Assembly (NCBI GenBank): GCA_963851045.1
Contig: CAWKNC010000002.1
Span: 248,001-312,000, forward strand
Source of the DNA: WHSW01 sp963851045
Lineage (GTDB): Bacteria; Actinomycetota; Thermoleophilia; Solirubrobacterales; 70-9
Direction: 5' to 3'
DNA: 64,000 nt
The position numbers were made by a program, and so were the translations under genes. Shown one piece after another: positions 17,552 through 26,118 of the stretch; the first letter of the stretch is position 1; every line of letters starts with the position of its first letter. Under the pieces are notes generated by a model that searched no databases, was not told where the DNA came from, and worked only from the letters and a program-made list of their open reading frames with translations.

Positions 17552-18742
17552 GTGAACATCAACCAGAGCATCGCCGACCGCCTCGCCGAGGCCCGGGAGC
17601 GGACCCTCCTGTTGATCGAGCCGCTCGCCGACGATCAGCTCAACACGGTCTACTCGCCGATCCTCAGTCCGCTCTCCTGGGACCTGGGCCACATCGCGAA
17701 CTTCGAGGAGCTCTGGCTCGTGCAGCGCGTAGGCGAGCGCGAGCCGATGCACGGAGAGCTGGGAGCTCTTTACGACGCGATCGAGAACCCGCGCAAGGTC
17801 CGCAACGAGCTGCCGATCCTTCGTGGCGAGGAGCTGCGCGCGTACATGCAAGGGGTCCGGGCGCGCACGCTCGACGTCCTCGAGTCGGTGGCCCTGGACG
17901 ATCACCCGGATCCGCTGATCGACGGCGGATTCATCTACGAGATGCTGCTCGCGCACGAACACCAGCACAACGAGACGATGCTGCAGTTGCTGCAGATGGT
18001 CGACGGCTACGAGCTGCCATCGCTGGACGAGTCAGTCGCCTCCGAGCCCGTCGACTCCGGCCCGGAGACCGTCACCGTTCCGGCGGGCACCCATGTGGTC
18101 GGCGCGCCTCAGGCCGGCTTTGCCTATGACAACGAGCGCCCCCGCCACGAGGTCGAGCTTGAGGCCTTCGAGATCGACCGCACTCCGGTGACGAACGGCG
18201 CGTTTGCCGAGTTCCTCGCCGACACCGGGTCGGAGCCGCCGATGTATTGGGAGCGCGACGACGGCGGCTGGGTCGTCACCACGTTCGGCCGTCGCGAGCC
18301 CCTCGACCCCGAGAAGCCGGTCGTCCACGTCAGCTGGCACCAGGCCGACGCCTACGCGGCCTGGGCCGGCAAGCGGCTGCCGACCGAGTTCGAGTGGGAG
18401 GCCGCGGCGGCTGGCGCAGACCCCGAGCGGGCGAACCTTGACCATCTCGGTTGTGGCTGCGCCCCGGCTGGGGCCTACGGCGACGGCGCATCCAACGTCG
18501 GCGCCGTGCAGATGCTGGGTGACGTCTGGGAGTGGACGAGCTCGGACTTTCGCGCGTACCCGGGCTTTGAGGCCTTCCCGTACCCCGAGTACTCGGAGGT
18601 GTTCTTCGGCGATCGCTACAAGGTTCTTCGCGGAGGCGCCTGGGCAACGCGGCGCGACGTCATCCGCTTGAGCTTTCGCAACTGGGATCTGCCCGAGCGC
18701 TCACAGATCTTCTCCGGCGTTCGTTGCGCGCGAGGACTGTGA
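17552..18742 (+). CDS. egtB: ergothioneine biosynthesis sulfoxide synthase EgtB
   Basis: Non-haem iron enzyme of 396 residues that joins trimethylhistidine to a thiol (gamma-glutamylcysteine or cysteine) with oxygen. The N-terminal DinB-like domain supplies the three iron ligands His47, His135 and His139 (GHIANFE and HEHQHNE). The C-terminal formylglycine-enzyme-like domain runs from VTVPAGTHVVGA to the usual end GVRCARGL. GTG 17552 has no ribosome site; an in-frame ATC at 17534 lies 6 nt after TAGGCT and is a possible true start. It overlaps egtD by one base. Genes egtA, egtC and egtE are not in the window. Confidence 0.93.
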   Translation: MNINQSIADRLAEARERTLLLIEPLADDQLNTVYSPILSPLSWDLGHIANFEELWLVQRVGEREPMHGELGALYDAIENPRKVRNELPILRGEELRAYMQGVRARTLDVLESVALDDHPDPLIDGGFIYEMLLAHEHQHNETMLQLLQMVDGYELPSLDESVASEPVDSGPETVTVPAGTHVVGAPQAGFAYDNERPRHEVELEAFEIDRTPVTNGAFAEFLADTGSEPPMYWERDDGGWVVTTFGRREPLDPEKPVVHVSWHQADAYAAWAGKRLPTEFEWEAAAAGADPERANLDHLGCGCAPAGAYGDGASNVGAVQMLGDVWEWTSSDFRAYPGFEAFPYPEYSEVFFGDRYKVLRGGAWATRRDVIRLSFRNWDLPERSQIFSGVRCARGL

Positions 18743-19728
18743 TGGCTTCGTCCACCGACCAGATCGAGATCGAGGTCCACCTTCCGGAGGGCGGAACGCT
18801 CGCGGGCCTCGCGGAGGACGTTCGTGAGGGCCTGAGCTCCCCGTTCAAGGAGATCCCTCCCAAGTACTTCTACGACGAGCGCGGCTCCGAGCTTTTCGAG
18901 CGGATCACCGAGCTGCCGGAGTACTACCCGACCCGAACCGAGCGGGCGATCCTCCACGAGCGCGCCGGCGAGATCGCCGCGGCTGCATCGCCGACGACAT
19001 TGATCGAGCTTGGCTCTGGCGCCGCGGCAAAGACTCGCGAGTTGCTCGATGCGATCGCGGCGACGGGACGGCTGGAGACGTACGTCCCGGTCGACATCTC
19101 CGAGGAGATCACGCGACGCATCGCGGAAGAGCTCGTGCAGGAGTACGACGGCCTCCGGGTCCACGGCGTCGTGTCCGATTACGAGACCCACCTCGAGCGA
19201 GTGCCTCGGGAGATGGGTGCGCTGATCGCGTTCCTCGGCGGGACGATCGGCAACTTCCGCCCGGGCCCGCGCCGCTCATTTTTGGCGCGAATCGCGACGC
19301 TGATGTATCCCGAGGACCGCTTTCTGCTGGGCACGGATCTGGTCAAGGACGCGGCAGTGCTCGAGGCCGCCTACAACGACTCGGCCGGGGTCACCGCCGA
19401 GTTCAACAAGAACGTGCTGCACGTCCTCAATCGAGAGCTCGATGCTGACTTCGATCCCGACGCGTTCGAGCACGTTGCCTTCTTCGACACCGACAACGAG
19501 TGGATCGACATCCGCCTGCGCTCACTCACGGAGCAGTTCATCGACATCAAAGACCTCGACATGCGCACCCATTTCGCCCGCAACGAGGAGATGCGAACCG
19601 AGATCTCGACCAAGTTCACCCGCGAGCGCCTCGAGGCGAGCTACGCCGACGCAGGCCTCGAGCTGTGCGAGTGGTGGACCGACCCCGATGAGCTGTACGC
19701 GCTCAGCCTGGCGAAGCCAACGAGCTGA
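18742..19728 (+). CDS. egtD: L-histidine N(alpha)-methyltransferase EgtD
   Basis: SAM-dependent enzyme of 328 residues that trimethylates histidine to hercynine, the substrate of EgtB. FKEIPPKYFYDERGSELFE and ITELPEYYPTRTE are family landmarks; LIELGSGAAAKT (about 87-97) binds SAM, and FLGGTIGNF is the second motif. ATG 18742 overlaps the egtB stop (TGATG), which supports it over the upstream frame extension. Together the two genes perform the two committed steps of ergothioneine synthesis. Confidence 0.95.
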   Translation: MASSTDQIEIEVHLPEGGTLAGLAEDVREGLSSPFKEIPPKYFYDERGSELFERITELPEYYPTRTERAILHERAGEIAAAASPTTLIELGSGAAAKTRELLDAIAATGRLETYVPVDISEEITRRIAEELVQEYDGLRVHGVVSDYETHLERVPREMGALIAFLGGTIGNFRPGPRRSFLARIATLMYPEDRFLLGTDLVKDAAVLEAAYNDSAGVTAEFNKNVLHVLNRELDADFDPDAFEHVAFFDTDNEWIDIRLRSLTEQFIDIKDLDMRTHFARNEEMRTEISTKFTRERLEASYADAGLELCEWWTDPDELYALSLAKPTS

Positions 19729-20711
19729 TGACAGGCACGAACGGCGCAGCGTTCGTCACCGGCGGATCCGGGTTCATCGGGGGCCGGTTGATACGAAGGC
19801 TCGTTGCGGACGGTCTTACGGTCCGAGCGCTCGCACGCTCCGACGGCTCAGCTGCGACCGTCGAGGGGCTCGGGGCCGAGGCCGTGCGCGGCGATCTCGG
19901 CGACACCGACTCGATGCGCGCCGGAGCGGAGGGATGCGAGCAGGCCTATCACCTGGCCGCTCACCTCGGCCAGTGGGGCAGGCGTGAGGAGTTCGTCGCG
20001 GGCAATGTCACCGGCACGAAGAACGCGCTGGGGGCGTGCCGCGATGCGGGCGTTCTCCGTTTCGTTCACTGCGGCACCGAGGCTGCCCTGCTTGCGGGCG
20101 AGCCGCTGGTGAACGTTGACGAGACGGCTCCCTTGCGACCCGACTCGAAGGCCCTCTACCCGGCGACGAAGGCGATGGCCGAGCAGGCCGTCCGCGCCGC
20201 GAGCACCGACGGCTTCGACGCGATGGTCATGCGACCACGGCTGGTTTGGGGCGCGGGGGACACGACCTTGCTGCCGGAGATCGTCGCTGCTGTGGAAGCG
20301 GGCAAGTTCGCCTGGATCGGCGGAGGAGATCATCTGACCGCCACCACCCATGTCGACAACGTCGTCGAGGGCCTGGTTGTGACCGCGGACAAGGGTCGCG
20401 CGGGCGAGGCCTACTTCGTCACCGACGGTGAGCCTTCGGTCTTCCGCGAGTTCGTCTCCGAGCTTCTCGAGACCCAGGGCGTCGAGCCGCCGACCCGCTC
20501 GGTGCCGGCGCCGGTGGCCGCATTGACGGCAGCCGCATCGGAGACGATCTGGAGGCTCATGCGACGCGATAGCGAGCCGCCGCTGACGCGGCTCGCACTC
20601 TGGCTCTCCTCACAGGAGTGCACGATCGACATCTCCAAGGCGCGGGCGGAGCTCGGCTACGAGCCCGTGCGGAGTCGGGCCGAGGGCATGGCCGAACTGC
20701 GCGGAGGCTGA
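19728..20711 (+). CDS. NAD-dependent epimerase/dehydratase family protein
   Basis: Extended-SDR protein of 327 residues. FVTGGSGFIGGRL is the NAD-binding motif, HLAAHLGQWGRREEF the substrate region, and YPATKAMAEQAV the catalytic Tyr-Lys. THVDNVVEGLV is typical of 3-beta-hydroxysteroid dehydrogenase-like members. It overlaps the egtD stop by one base (TGATG), so it is third in that operon, but no role in ergothioneine synthesis is known for such enzymes. Confidence 0.85.
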   Translation: MTGTNGAAFVTGGSGFIGGRLIRRLVADGLTVRALARSDGSAATVEGLGAEAVRGDLGDTDSMRAGAEGCEQAYHLAAHLGQWGRREEFVAGNVTGTKNALGACRDAGVLRFVHCGTEAALLAGEPLVNVDETAPLRPDSKALYPATKAMAEQAVRAASTDGFDAMVMRPRLVWGAGDTTLLPEIVAAVEAGKFAWIGGGDHLTATTHVDNVVEGLVVTADKGRAGEAYFVTDGEPSVFREFVSELLETQGVEPPTRSVPAPVAALTAAASETIWRLMRRDSEPPLTRLALWLSSQECTIDISKARAELGYEPVRSRAEGMAELRGG

Positions 20712-20712
20712 C

Positions 20713-21162
20713 TCACTCGGATTCGCAAAGCCGCTTGAAGGCGCTCACCGCGTCACCGACAAGCTTGCGGCGAATCTTCTCCAGCACCGGGCCGCGAGCC
20801 ATCATCGAGAGCATCCGTCCGGGGTCGAGCCCGGTCGAGTAGTCGAGCCGGGTCCGATCGGGAGCGACCTCGACGAACTCGAAGCGCGTGAACATCTCGT
20901 TGAGATCGCCGGAGAGCCGCTGGCATTGGATAGCTCCGGAGGCCTCGTATGTGAGGCCGACCTCGACGGTAACGGTGGAAACGTTGGCGTCGACGACGAG
21001 GCGAGCGCGCGACACTCGACCGTCCGGATCGCGCTCGAGAACCTCCATTGAGTCGATCACCGGATGCCATTCCGGGTACCTCTCCACGTCCGCTGCGAGC
21101 TCGTAGCAACGCTGGTGCGCCGACTCGATCTCGGCCGTATCGCTACCGCCGAACTGCGTCAT
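20713..21162 (-). CDS. SRPBCC-family (polyketide cyclase/START-like) protein
   Basis: 149 residues with the pattern of the START-like fold: YELAADVERYPEWHPVIDSMEVLERD, then strands ending in TRLDYSTGLDPGR and a C-terminal helix KIRRKLVGDAVSAFKRLCE. Such proteins bind hydrophobic ligands or act as cyclases or coenzyme Q-binding proteins. ATG 21162 lies 3 nt after the stop of the F420-type oxidoreductase, so the two are one operon. No ligand can be named. Confidence 0.82.
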   Translation of the reverse strand: MTQFGGSDTAEIESAHQRCYELAADVERYPEWHPVIDSMEVLERDPDGRVSRARLVVDANVSTVTVEVGLTYEASGAIQCQRLSGDLNEMFTRFEFVEVAPDRTRLDYSTGLDPGRMLSMMARGPVLEKIRRKLVGDAVSAFKRLCESE

Positions 21163-21165
21163 CGT

Positions 21166-22095
21166 TCAGACGGGTGCCAGCGCCTCGATCAGGTCGCCCT
21201 GAGCCTCGGGCGGGCAGATCGGTGTGAGTACCGGCAGCGTGATCCCTCCGGCCACGAACTCGTCGAGCCGAGCCCGCATCTGCTCGGGCGTGCCGAGGAT
21301 GAACATCTCCTCGATCAGCTCCCACGGCGCGGCGGCGGCGGCGCCCTTGCGATCCTTGGCGGTCCACAGCTCGCGCATCTCAGCGATCGCGTCGCCATGG
21401 CCCAGCCACTCATAGAAGGCGGCGTAGACCGGGACGGTCACATACGACGAGAACATGAAGCGCGCCAGGGGTTCGATCTGCTCGCGATCACCCGGGAGGC
21501 AGAAGAAGCGGCAGAGCAGCTCGAAATCGTCAGGAGCGTCCTCAAGCTGGGCGACGACCTTGGGCAGGCCCGAGATCGGCAGAAAGTTTGTGAAGGCGCC
21601 GTCGCCCTTCTCCACCGCGAGGCGCAGCATCTTGCCGCGAAGGGCCGCAAGCACGATCGGGATCGGCGGCGGCTCGGCTTCGAGCTTGAATCCGGTCGCG
21701 GTGCGCTCGTGGGCGAACGCGGTGCGCAGGAAGTCCACGGTTTCGTCGACCTTCGAGAGCGGCCGCTTGAACGGGATCTGGTTCCAGCCTTCAACGATCC
21801 GATCGGATGAGGCGCCGACACCGAGCACAAACCTGCCGCCGCTCGCGTCGGCGAGGGCAGCGGCCTGCTGGGCCAGCAGGGCCGGGCCGCGCTGAAAGAC
21901 TCCGACGACGCCGGTGCCAAGTCGGATTTCGGTCGTCCACGCCGCCGCCAGGGCGAGTGGAGTGAAGCCGTCCGGGCCCGAAGTCTCTCCGCTCCAGAGG
22001 TCGGTGTAGCCCGCCTCCTCGGCCCGCCTGACCAGCTCTTCGTGGTCGGCGAGCGAGCGCATGGCGAGCGGCAACGTCAGTCCCCAGCGCTTCAT
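21166..22095 (-). CDS. LLM-class F420-dependent oxidoreductase
   Basis: Second luciferase-like TIM-barrel oxidoreductase, 309 residues. It starts MKRWGLTLPLA and has YTDLWSGETSGPDGFTPLA, TEIRLGTGVVGVFQRGP and DASGGRFVLGVGASSDRIVEGW, all typical of F420-dependent actinobacterial enzymes. It is not a close copy of the protein at 5017. First gene of an operon with the SRPBCC protein. TAGGGT lies 9 nt before ATG 22095. Confidence 0.87.
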   Translation of the reverse strand: MKRWGLTLPLAMRSLADHEELVRRAEEAGYTDLWSGETSGPDGFTPLALAAAWTTEIRLGTGVVGVFQRGPALLAQQAAALADASGGRFVLGVGASSDRIVEGWNQIPFKRPLSKVDETVDFLRTAFAHERTATGFKLEAEPPPIPIVLAALRGKMLRLAVEKGDGAFTNFLPISGLPKVVAQLEDAPDDFELLCRFFCLPGDREQIEPLARFMFSSYVTVPVYAAFYEWLGHGDAIAEMRELWTAKDRKGAAAAAPWELIEEMFILGTPEQMRARLDEFVAGGITLPVLTPICPPEAQGDLIEALAPV

Positions 22096-22104
22096 CTGCG
22101 CGCC

Positions 22105-22127
22105 ACCCTATACGGGTGGGATAGGGT
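22105..22127. promoter_or_regulatory. symmetrical divergent leaderless promoters
   Basis: TAGGGT on the minus strand (22105-22110) is 9 nt before ATG 22095, and an identical TAGGGT on the plus strand (22122-22127) is 9 nt before ATG 22137. Eleven bases separate them. Confidence 0.6.
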
Positions 22128-22136
22128 CACGGCCGG

Positions 22137-22634
22137 ATGGACTTCTCGCGGCTCAACTCGACCCGGGTGATCATCGGCGCGATCGCCTCCGGATTGCTGA
22201 TCGTGACGATCCTCTTTTTGCCCTGGTACTCGCTGACGGAGAACGCGCAGCGGGTGCCTTCGGATCCGGACACCTGGACCTGCGGGGTTGGGGAATTCAG
22301 CTGCACGGGCTTTCAGACGTTCCCGATTCTGCGCTGGCTCCTGCTCCTGGCCGCTGCCGCACCGCTGATCTTGGGCTACATCTTGGTACGCGGGCACAAG
22401 CTCTCGTACCCACCGGGCGAGATGACGATGATCGCCGGCTTCGCTGCAAGCGTTCTCATCGGTTACAACGGGATCCTGGACAAGCCCGGCACCGGCCCGG
22501 GGGAAATCGGCGTCAGCCTCGACTACGGCTATTGGATCGCGCTCGTCTGCGCCCTCGGCATATCGATCGTCGGCTTCACCCGGTCGGTCGAGAGCGGCGG
22601 ACGCAAGGTGCGCAAGGCACCCGGCACCGTCTAA
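22137..22634 (+). CDS. four-helix membrane protein of unknown function
   Basis: 165 residues with four hydrophobic segments, at about 12-29, 64-84, 97-112 and 130-148. A short exported loop after the first helix holds a Cys pair (WTCGVGEFSCTG) that could form a disulfide. The tail is basic (GGRKVRKAPG). I do not recognise the family. It has no ribosome site and starts 9 nt after TAGGGT. Its TAA stop is part of the -10 element of glpX. Confidence 0.75.
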   Translation: MDFSRLNSTRVIIGAIASGLLIVTILFLPWYSLTENAQRVPSDPDTWTCGVGEFSCTGFQTFPILRWLLLLAAAAPLILGYILVRGHKLSYPPGEMTMIAGFAASVLIGYNGILDKPGTGPGEIGVSLDYGYWIALVCALGISIVGFTRSVESGGRKVRKAPGTV

Positions 22635-22637
22635 CTT
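22632..22637 (+). promoter_or_regulatory. leaderless-type -10 element TAACTT
   Basis: TAACTT lies 7 nt before GTG 22645 of glpX and overlaps the TAA stop of the preceding gene. Confidence 0.45.
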
Positions 22638-22644
22638 CCGCTCA

Positions 22645-23658
22645 GTGTCAGTCATCTCGCAGGACCAGCGGTCCGGGGAAAAGCCCGATCGCAACCTCGC
22701 CCTCGAGCTCGTTCGCGTGACCGAGTCGGCGGCGCTTGCCGCCGCGCGCTGGGTCGGGCACGGGGAGAAGGAGTCAGCCGATGGCGCAGCCGTCGACGCG
22801 ATGCGGCTTCTGCTCGACACCGTCCCCATGGACGGCCTCGTCGTCATCGGCGAGGGCGAGAAGGATGAGGCGCCAATGCTCTACAACGGCGAGCGCATCG
22901 GCGACGGCAGCCCGCCAGAGGTTGATATTGCGGTTGACCCGCTGGAGGGAACGACGCTCACGGCTCGGGGGATGCCCTCGGCGCTCTCGGTCATCGCCCT
23001 CTCCGAGCGCGGAACGATGTTCGACCCGGGCCCCTGCGTGTACATGGAGAAGATCGCGGGCAACTCGGAGATCGCGGACGTCCTCAGCCTCGACGAGCCA
23101 CTGACCGAGGTGATCGGCAAGGTGGCCGAGCGCAAGCAGAAGGCGGTTGGCGACGTGACGGTGATCATGCTCGACCGGCCTCGGCACGAGGAGAAGGTCG
23201 CCGAGATCCGCGAGCTGGGCGCGCGCATCCGCTTCATCTCCGACGGCGATGTCTCGGCTGCGCTCTTCGCGGTCTCGGCCGACGCAGGCGTGGATCTGCT
23301 GTGGGGGATCGGTGGCACGCCGGAGGGCGTGATCTCCGCGGCCGCGATCAAATGCATCGGCGGCCAGCTTCTCGGCAAGCTCTGGCCTCGCGACGACGAG
23401 GAGCGCAAGGCGGCGCTCGACGGCGGCTACGACCTCGACGAGGTGCTAGACGTCGACCGGCTCGTCTCGGGCAACGATGTCTTCTTCGCCGCGACCGGCG
23501 TGACCGACGGCGAGCTGTTGCAGGGCGTTCGCCTCAGCCGCGGCAAGGCCACGACGGAGTCACTCGTCATGCGTTCTCGCTCGGGAACGGTGCGCACGGT
23601 CTCGGCGCGCCACGATCAGGCGAAGCTGCGCGAGGTCACCGGTGGCCTTTACGGGTAG
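22645..23658 (+). CDS. glpX: class II fructose-1,6-bisphosphatase
   Basis: Gluconeogenic enzyme of 337 residues, the usual FBPase in actinobacteria. Metal-binding and catalytic motifs VIGEGEKDEAPML (about 68-80) and VDPLEGTT (about 96-103) are intact, followed by GDVTVIMLDRPRHE and GIGGTPEGVISAAA. Start GTG 22645 gives the standard length; there is no ribosome site but TAACTT is correctly placed. Neighbours are not glycolytic genes. Confidence 0.95.
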   Translation: MSVISQDQRSGEKPDRNLALELVRVTESAALAAARWVGHGEKESADGAAVDAMRLLLDTVPMDGLVVIGEGEKDEAPMLYNGERIGDGSPPEVDIAVDPLEGTTLTARGMPSALSVIALSERGTMFDPGPCVYMEKIAGNSEIADVLSLDEPLTEVIGKVAERKQKAVGDVTVIMLDRPRHEEKVAEIRELGARIRFISDGDVSAALFAVSADAGVDLLWGIGGTPEGVISAAAIKCIGGQLLGKLWPRDDEERKAALDGGYDLDEVLDVDRLVSGNDVFFAATGVTDGELLQGVRLSRGKATTESLVMRSRSGTVRTVSARHDQAKLREVTGGLYG

Positions 23659-23661
23659 CTT
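23656..23661 (+). promoter_or_regulatory. leaderless-type -10 element TAGCTT
   Basis: TAGCTT lies 6 nt before ATG 23668 and includes the TAG stop of glpX. Confidence 0.45.
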
Positions 23662-23667
23662 GCCGGC

Positions 23668-24567
23668 ATGAACGCAGAGCAGCCGACCGTCCTCATCGCC
23701 GGCGCGACCGGGTACATCGGGGGCCTGCTCGCGCAGTCGCTTCGCGACGATGGGATCGCCGTCCGCGCGCTGGCGCGCGACCGCTCGCGGGCCGGTGCGC
23801 TTGAGCGGATGGGTGTCGAGGTGGTCGAGGGCGACGTCCTCGAGCCCTCAACGTTGCCGGCTGCGCTCGACGGGATCCGCCACGCGTTCTACCTCGTCCA
23901 TTCGATGGGCCGTGGCGGCGATAGTGACTTCGCCGAGCGCGATGCTCGTGCCGCCAAGAACTTCGCCGATGCCGCGGCTGCAGCGGGCGTCGAGCGGGTC
24001 ATCTATCTGGGCGGGCTCGGCAAGCCCGGCTCCGAACACCTGAAGAGCCGCCACCGTACCGCCGAGATCCTCGGCGAGAAGCTGCCGCTCACCTACTTTC
24101 GTGCGGCCGCGGTTATCGGTGCGGGTAGTGAGTCGTTTCGGACCGTCTACTACCTCGTGCGGCGACTGCCCGTGATGGTTACGCCGAGTTGGGTGACGAC
24201 CAAGACCCAGCCGATCGCAGTCGATGACGTCGTCGCCTACCTCAAGGGCGCGCTCGACACCGAGAACACGGACCGCGAGATCGAGATCGGCGGCCCGGAG
24301 GTGACGACCTACGGGGGGATGATGGAGGAGATGGCAACGGCCCTCGACAAGCGCCCGCCTGTCCAGATACCCATCCCGCTGCTGACGCCGCACCTGTCCT
24401 CGCTGTGGATTGGCCTGGTCACACCTGTCGACGTGGGCGTCGCCCGTCCGCTCGTCGAGGGCCTCGCGACGGAGACGATCGTTCGCGACGAGTCAGGCAT
24501 GGCGCTGTTCGACATCGATCGAACACCGCTGGACGAGGCGATGCGCAAGGCCGTTGCGGCGACCTAG
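23668..24567 (+). CDS. NAD(P)H-binding (NmrA/atypical SDR) protein
   Basis: 299 residues with an N-terminal nucleotide-binding motif VLIAGATGYIGGLLAQSL and the atypical-SDR pattern FYLVHSMGRG, VIYLGGLGKPG and LTYFRAAAVIGAGS. The C-terminal part binds the second substrate. It resembles YtfG/NmrA-like redox sensors and small oxidoreductases; its reaction cannot be named. Its TAG stop overlaps the TAG of the convergent YihY gene at the palindrome CTAG. Confidence 0.85.
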   Translation: MNAEQPTVLIAGATGYIGGLLAQSLRDDGIAVRALARDRSRAGALERMGVEVVEGDVLEPSTLPAALDGIRHAFYLVHSMGRGGDSDFAERDARAAKNFADAAAAAGVERVIYLGGLGKPGSEHLKSRHRTAEILGEKLPLTYFRAAAVIGAGSESFRTVYYLVRRLPVMVTPSWVTTKTQPIAVDDVVAYLKGALDTENTDREIEIGGPEVTTYGGMMEEMATALDKRPPVQIPIPLLTPHLSSLWIGLVTPVDVGVARPLVEGLATETIVRDESGMALFDIDRTPLDEAMRKAVAAT

Positions 24568-25463
24568 AGCTCAGGATCGGCAAAGGCTCTCGCGCGTTCC
24601 TCTTCGACGGTGCCGGTCTCGTGGATCTCGTACCGCAGGGCGTTGATCACCCCGCCGGCCATGAGCCCGAGGCTGATCAGGTAGAACCAGACGAGGGCGA
24701 TGAGGATCAGGCCGAGCGCGCCGCCCAGCTCGTCGACGTTCGACTGCGTGAGATAGAACGGAAAGACCGCGTTGGCGAGCGCGGTGGTCACGGTCACGAA
24801 CAGAGCTCCAGGCCATACGCCCCGCCATGGGATGTGGCCCTTGGGGACCAGGTAATAGATGAGCGCAACGATCGCAAAGGTCAGGCTCAGCGCGGCCACC
24901 AGCACCAGCGCTGAGCGCAGTCCGGCGAATTGATCGAGACCGAATGGAAGGTTCTCGGCGCTCGAGGTGAGAACACCCTCGGCGACAGGCACTACGACGC
25001 TCGCGGCGAGGAACAAGATCACGACCAGCAGCATCAGCAGCGAGAACCGCTTTTGCTCCACCCAGCCGCGGCAATCGACGTGATAGATCCGGCAGAAGGC
25101 TGTGTCCATCGCACCCCAAAACGACGATCCGATCCAGATTGCGCCAACCGCGGCGACGATCCCGATCGTGGTCGAACTGTCGCGGATCCGACCGATGACC
25201 CCCGCGAGCGAGGTTTGCTCGGCGGCGGGGAAGAGGCTCTGCAGGTCGCGCAGAACGCTTGCCTCGACATCGGGGTTCTGGATCACCTTGCCGAAGATGA
25301 AAAGGACCAAAAGCACAAAGGGAAAGAGCGCCAGCGCAAGGTTGTAGGCGACCATTGCCGCGAGGCCTGTGATGTTCTCGCGATAGGCGCGCTCCCAGAA
25401 CACGCGCAGGTAACGCTTCGATTCGCGCGAGACCGCGGCGGTTCGGGCCGCGGACGGGATCAC
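24564..25463 (-). CDS. YihY/BrkB-family membrane protein
   Basis: 299 residues with six hydrophobic segments, the first introduced by ENITGLAAMVAYNLALALFP and a later one by GHIPWRGVWPGALFVT, typical of the family once called ribonuclease BN. Its role in actinobacteria is not known; envelope integrity or transport has been suggested. GTG 25463 is chosen because it overlaps the upstream stop as GTGA; the frame extends to 25559 within the other gene. The N-terminal RESKRYLRVFWERAY is basic and cytosolic. Confidence 0.88.
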   Translation of the reverse strand: MIPSAARTAAVSRESKRYLRVFWERAYRENITGLAAMVAYNLALALFPFVLLVLFIFGKVIQNPDVEASVLRDLQSLFPAAEQTSLAGVIGRIRDSSTTIGIVAAVGAIWIGSSFWGAMDTAFCRIYHVDCRGWVEQKRFSLLMLLVVILFLAASVVVPVAEGVLTSSAENLPFGLDQFAGLRSALVLVAALSLTFAIVALIYYLVPKGHIPWRGVWPGALFVTVTTALANAVFPFYLTQSNVDELGGALGLILIALVWFYLISLGLMAGGVINALRYEIHETGTVEEERARAFADPEL

Positions 25464-25837
25464 TCGCGCTCCGGGTTGCCTCGTAGCGCTTCGATGGCGC
25501 GGCTCGCCAGGCGAACGCCGATCGTCGCCGCCTCCGCTGCAACCGCGACACCGGCCCACGCCACATCGGCGAGGCCTCCCGGCTGCTGGGACGGCGCTGT
25601 CGGACGGCTCGGCTCACCAGCTTTTGAAGCTCCTGGCGGCGGCGGGGGTGGAGCCGGCTGGGACTTCGGTGCCGGCGTCGCCCGCTTTGGCTTTGCGGCA
25701 GCCCTCGGCGAGGCTTTGGTCTTCGCCCCGCTGTCGCGCCTCGGGCTTCGTGTTCCCGGGCGCGCGTCCGGAAGGTTGCCGAAGACGCTCCCCGGCGGAG
25801 TTGGCTCCGGCTCATTCGGTTCGGGCGTTTCGCTCAT
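25460..25837 (-). CDS. Pro/Ala-rich low-complexity protein
   Basis: 125 residues from ATG 25837. The first 85 are disordered and rich in Pro, Ala and Lys (KTKASPRAAAKPKRATP), and the last 40 form one amphipathic or membrane-adjacent helix (GVAVAAEAATIGVRLASRAIEAL). It is translationally coupled to the YihY gene by a 4-bp overlap, so it may act with that protein. No family is recognised. A frame extension to 25963 has no start signal. Confidence 0.65.
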   Translation of the reverse strand: MSETPEPNEPEPTPPGSVFGNLPDARPGTRSPRRDSGAKTKASPRAAAKPKRATPAPKSQPAPPPPPPGASKAGEPSRPTAPSQQPGGLADVAWAGVAVAAEAATIGVRLASRAIEALRGNPERE

Positions 25838-25936
25838 CAGGGTCGTATTCCACCACGTTCGGAGTAAGCGGCGGTGGGTAGGGGTGGTGTGCGGCCCCAA
25901 GACGAGCAGCTCCTCTTGCGATCCACCTTGCGCTCT

Positions 25937-25964
25937 TTGACTTGGAAATACGCGCCGATACAAT
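25937..25964 (+). promoter_or_regulatory. sigma70-type promoter for rpoD
   Basis: TTGACT (25937-25942) and TACAAT (25959-25964) are separated by 16 bp, one of the few classical -35/-10 pairs in the window. It would start a leader of about 150 nt before ATG 26119. Confidence 0.65.
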
Positions 25965-26004
25965 TCGCAACCGAATCGGGACGCGATCGGCGTGACCTCT
26001 CGAG

Positions 26005-26040
26005 TAGGCGCGAGTTGGGGGTCAAGACGACTCGCGCCTA
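26005..26040 (+). promoter_or_regulatory. hairpin in the rpoD leader
   Basis: TAGGCGCGAGT (26005-26015) and ACTCGCGCCTA (26030-26040) are a perfect 11-bp inverted repeat around a 14-nt loop. It lies about 80 nt before rpoD and has no U tract immediately after it. It may regulate or stabilise the mRNA. No known riboswitch is recognised. Confidence 0.55.
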
Positions 26041-26118
26041 GGGCGAGGGCGTCCGATCAGGTTTTAGAGACAGCGCTGAATTCGCACCGAGAGATCAGGA
26101 AGGAAACGAAGCCAAGCG

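Noticed and set aside
24564..24567. Shared CTAG stop of convergent genes as a functional site
   Set aside because: The overlap also occurs at 52422-52425, but TAG stops on both strands naturally coincide at CTAG, so no function is implied.
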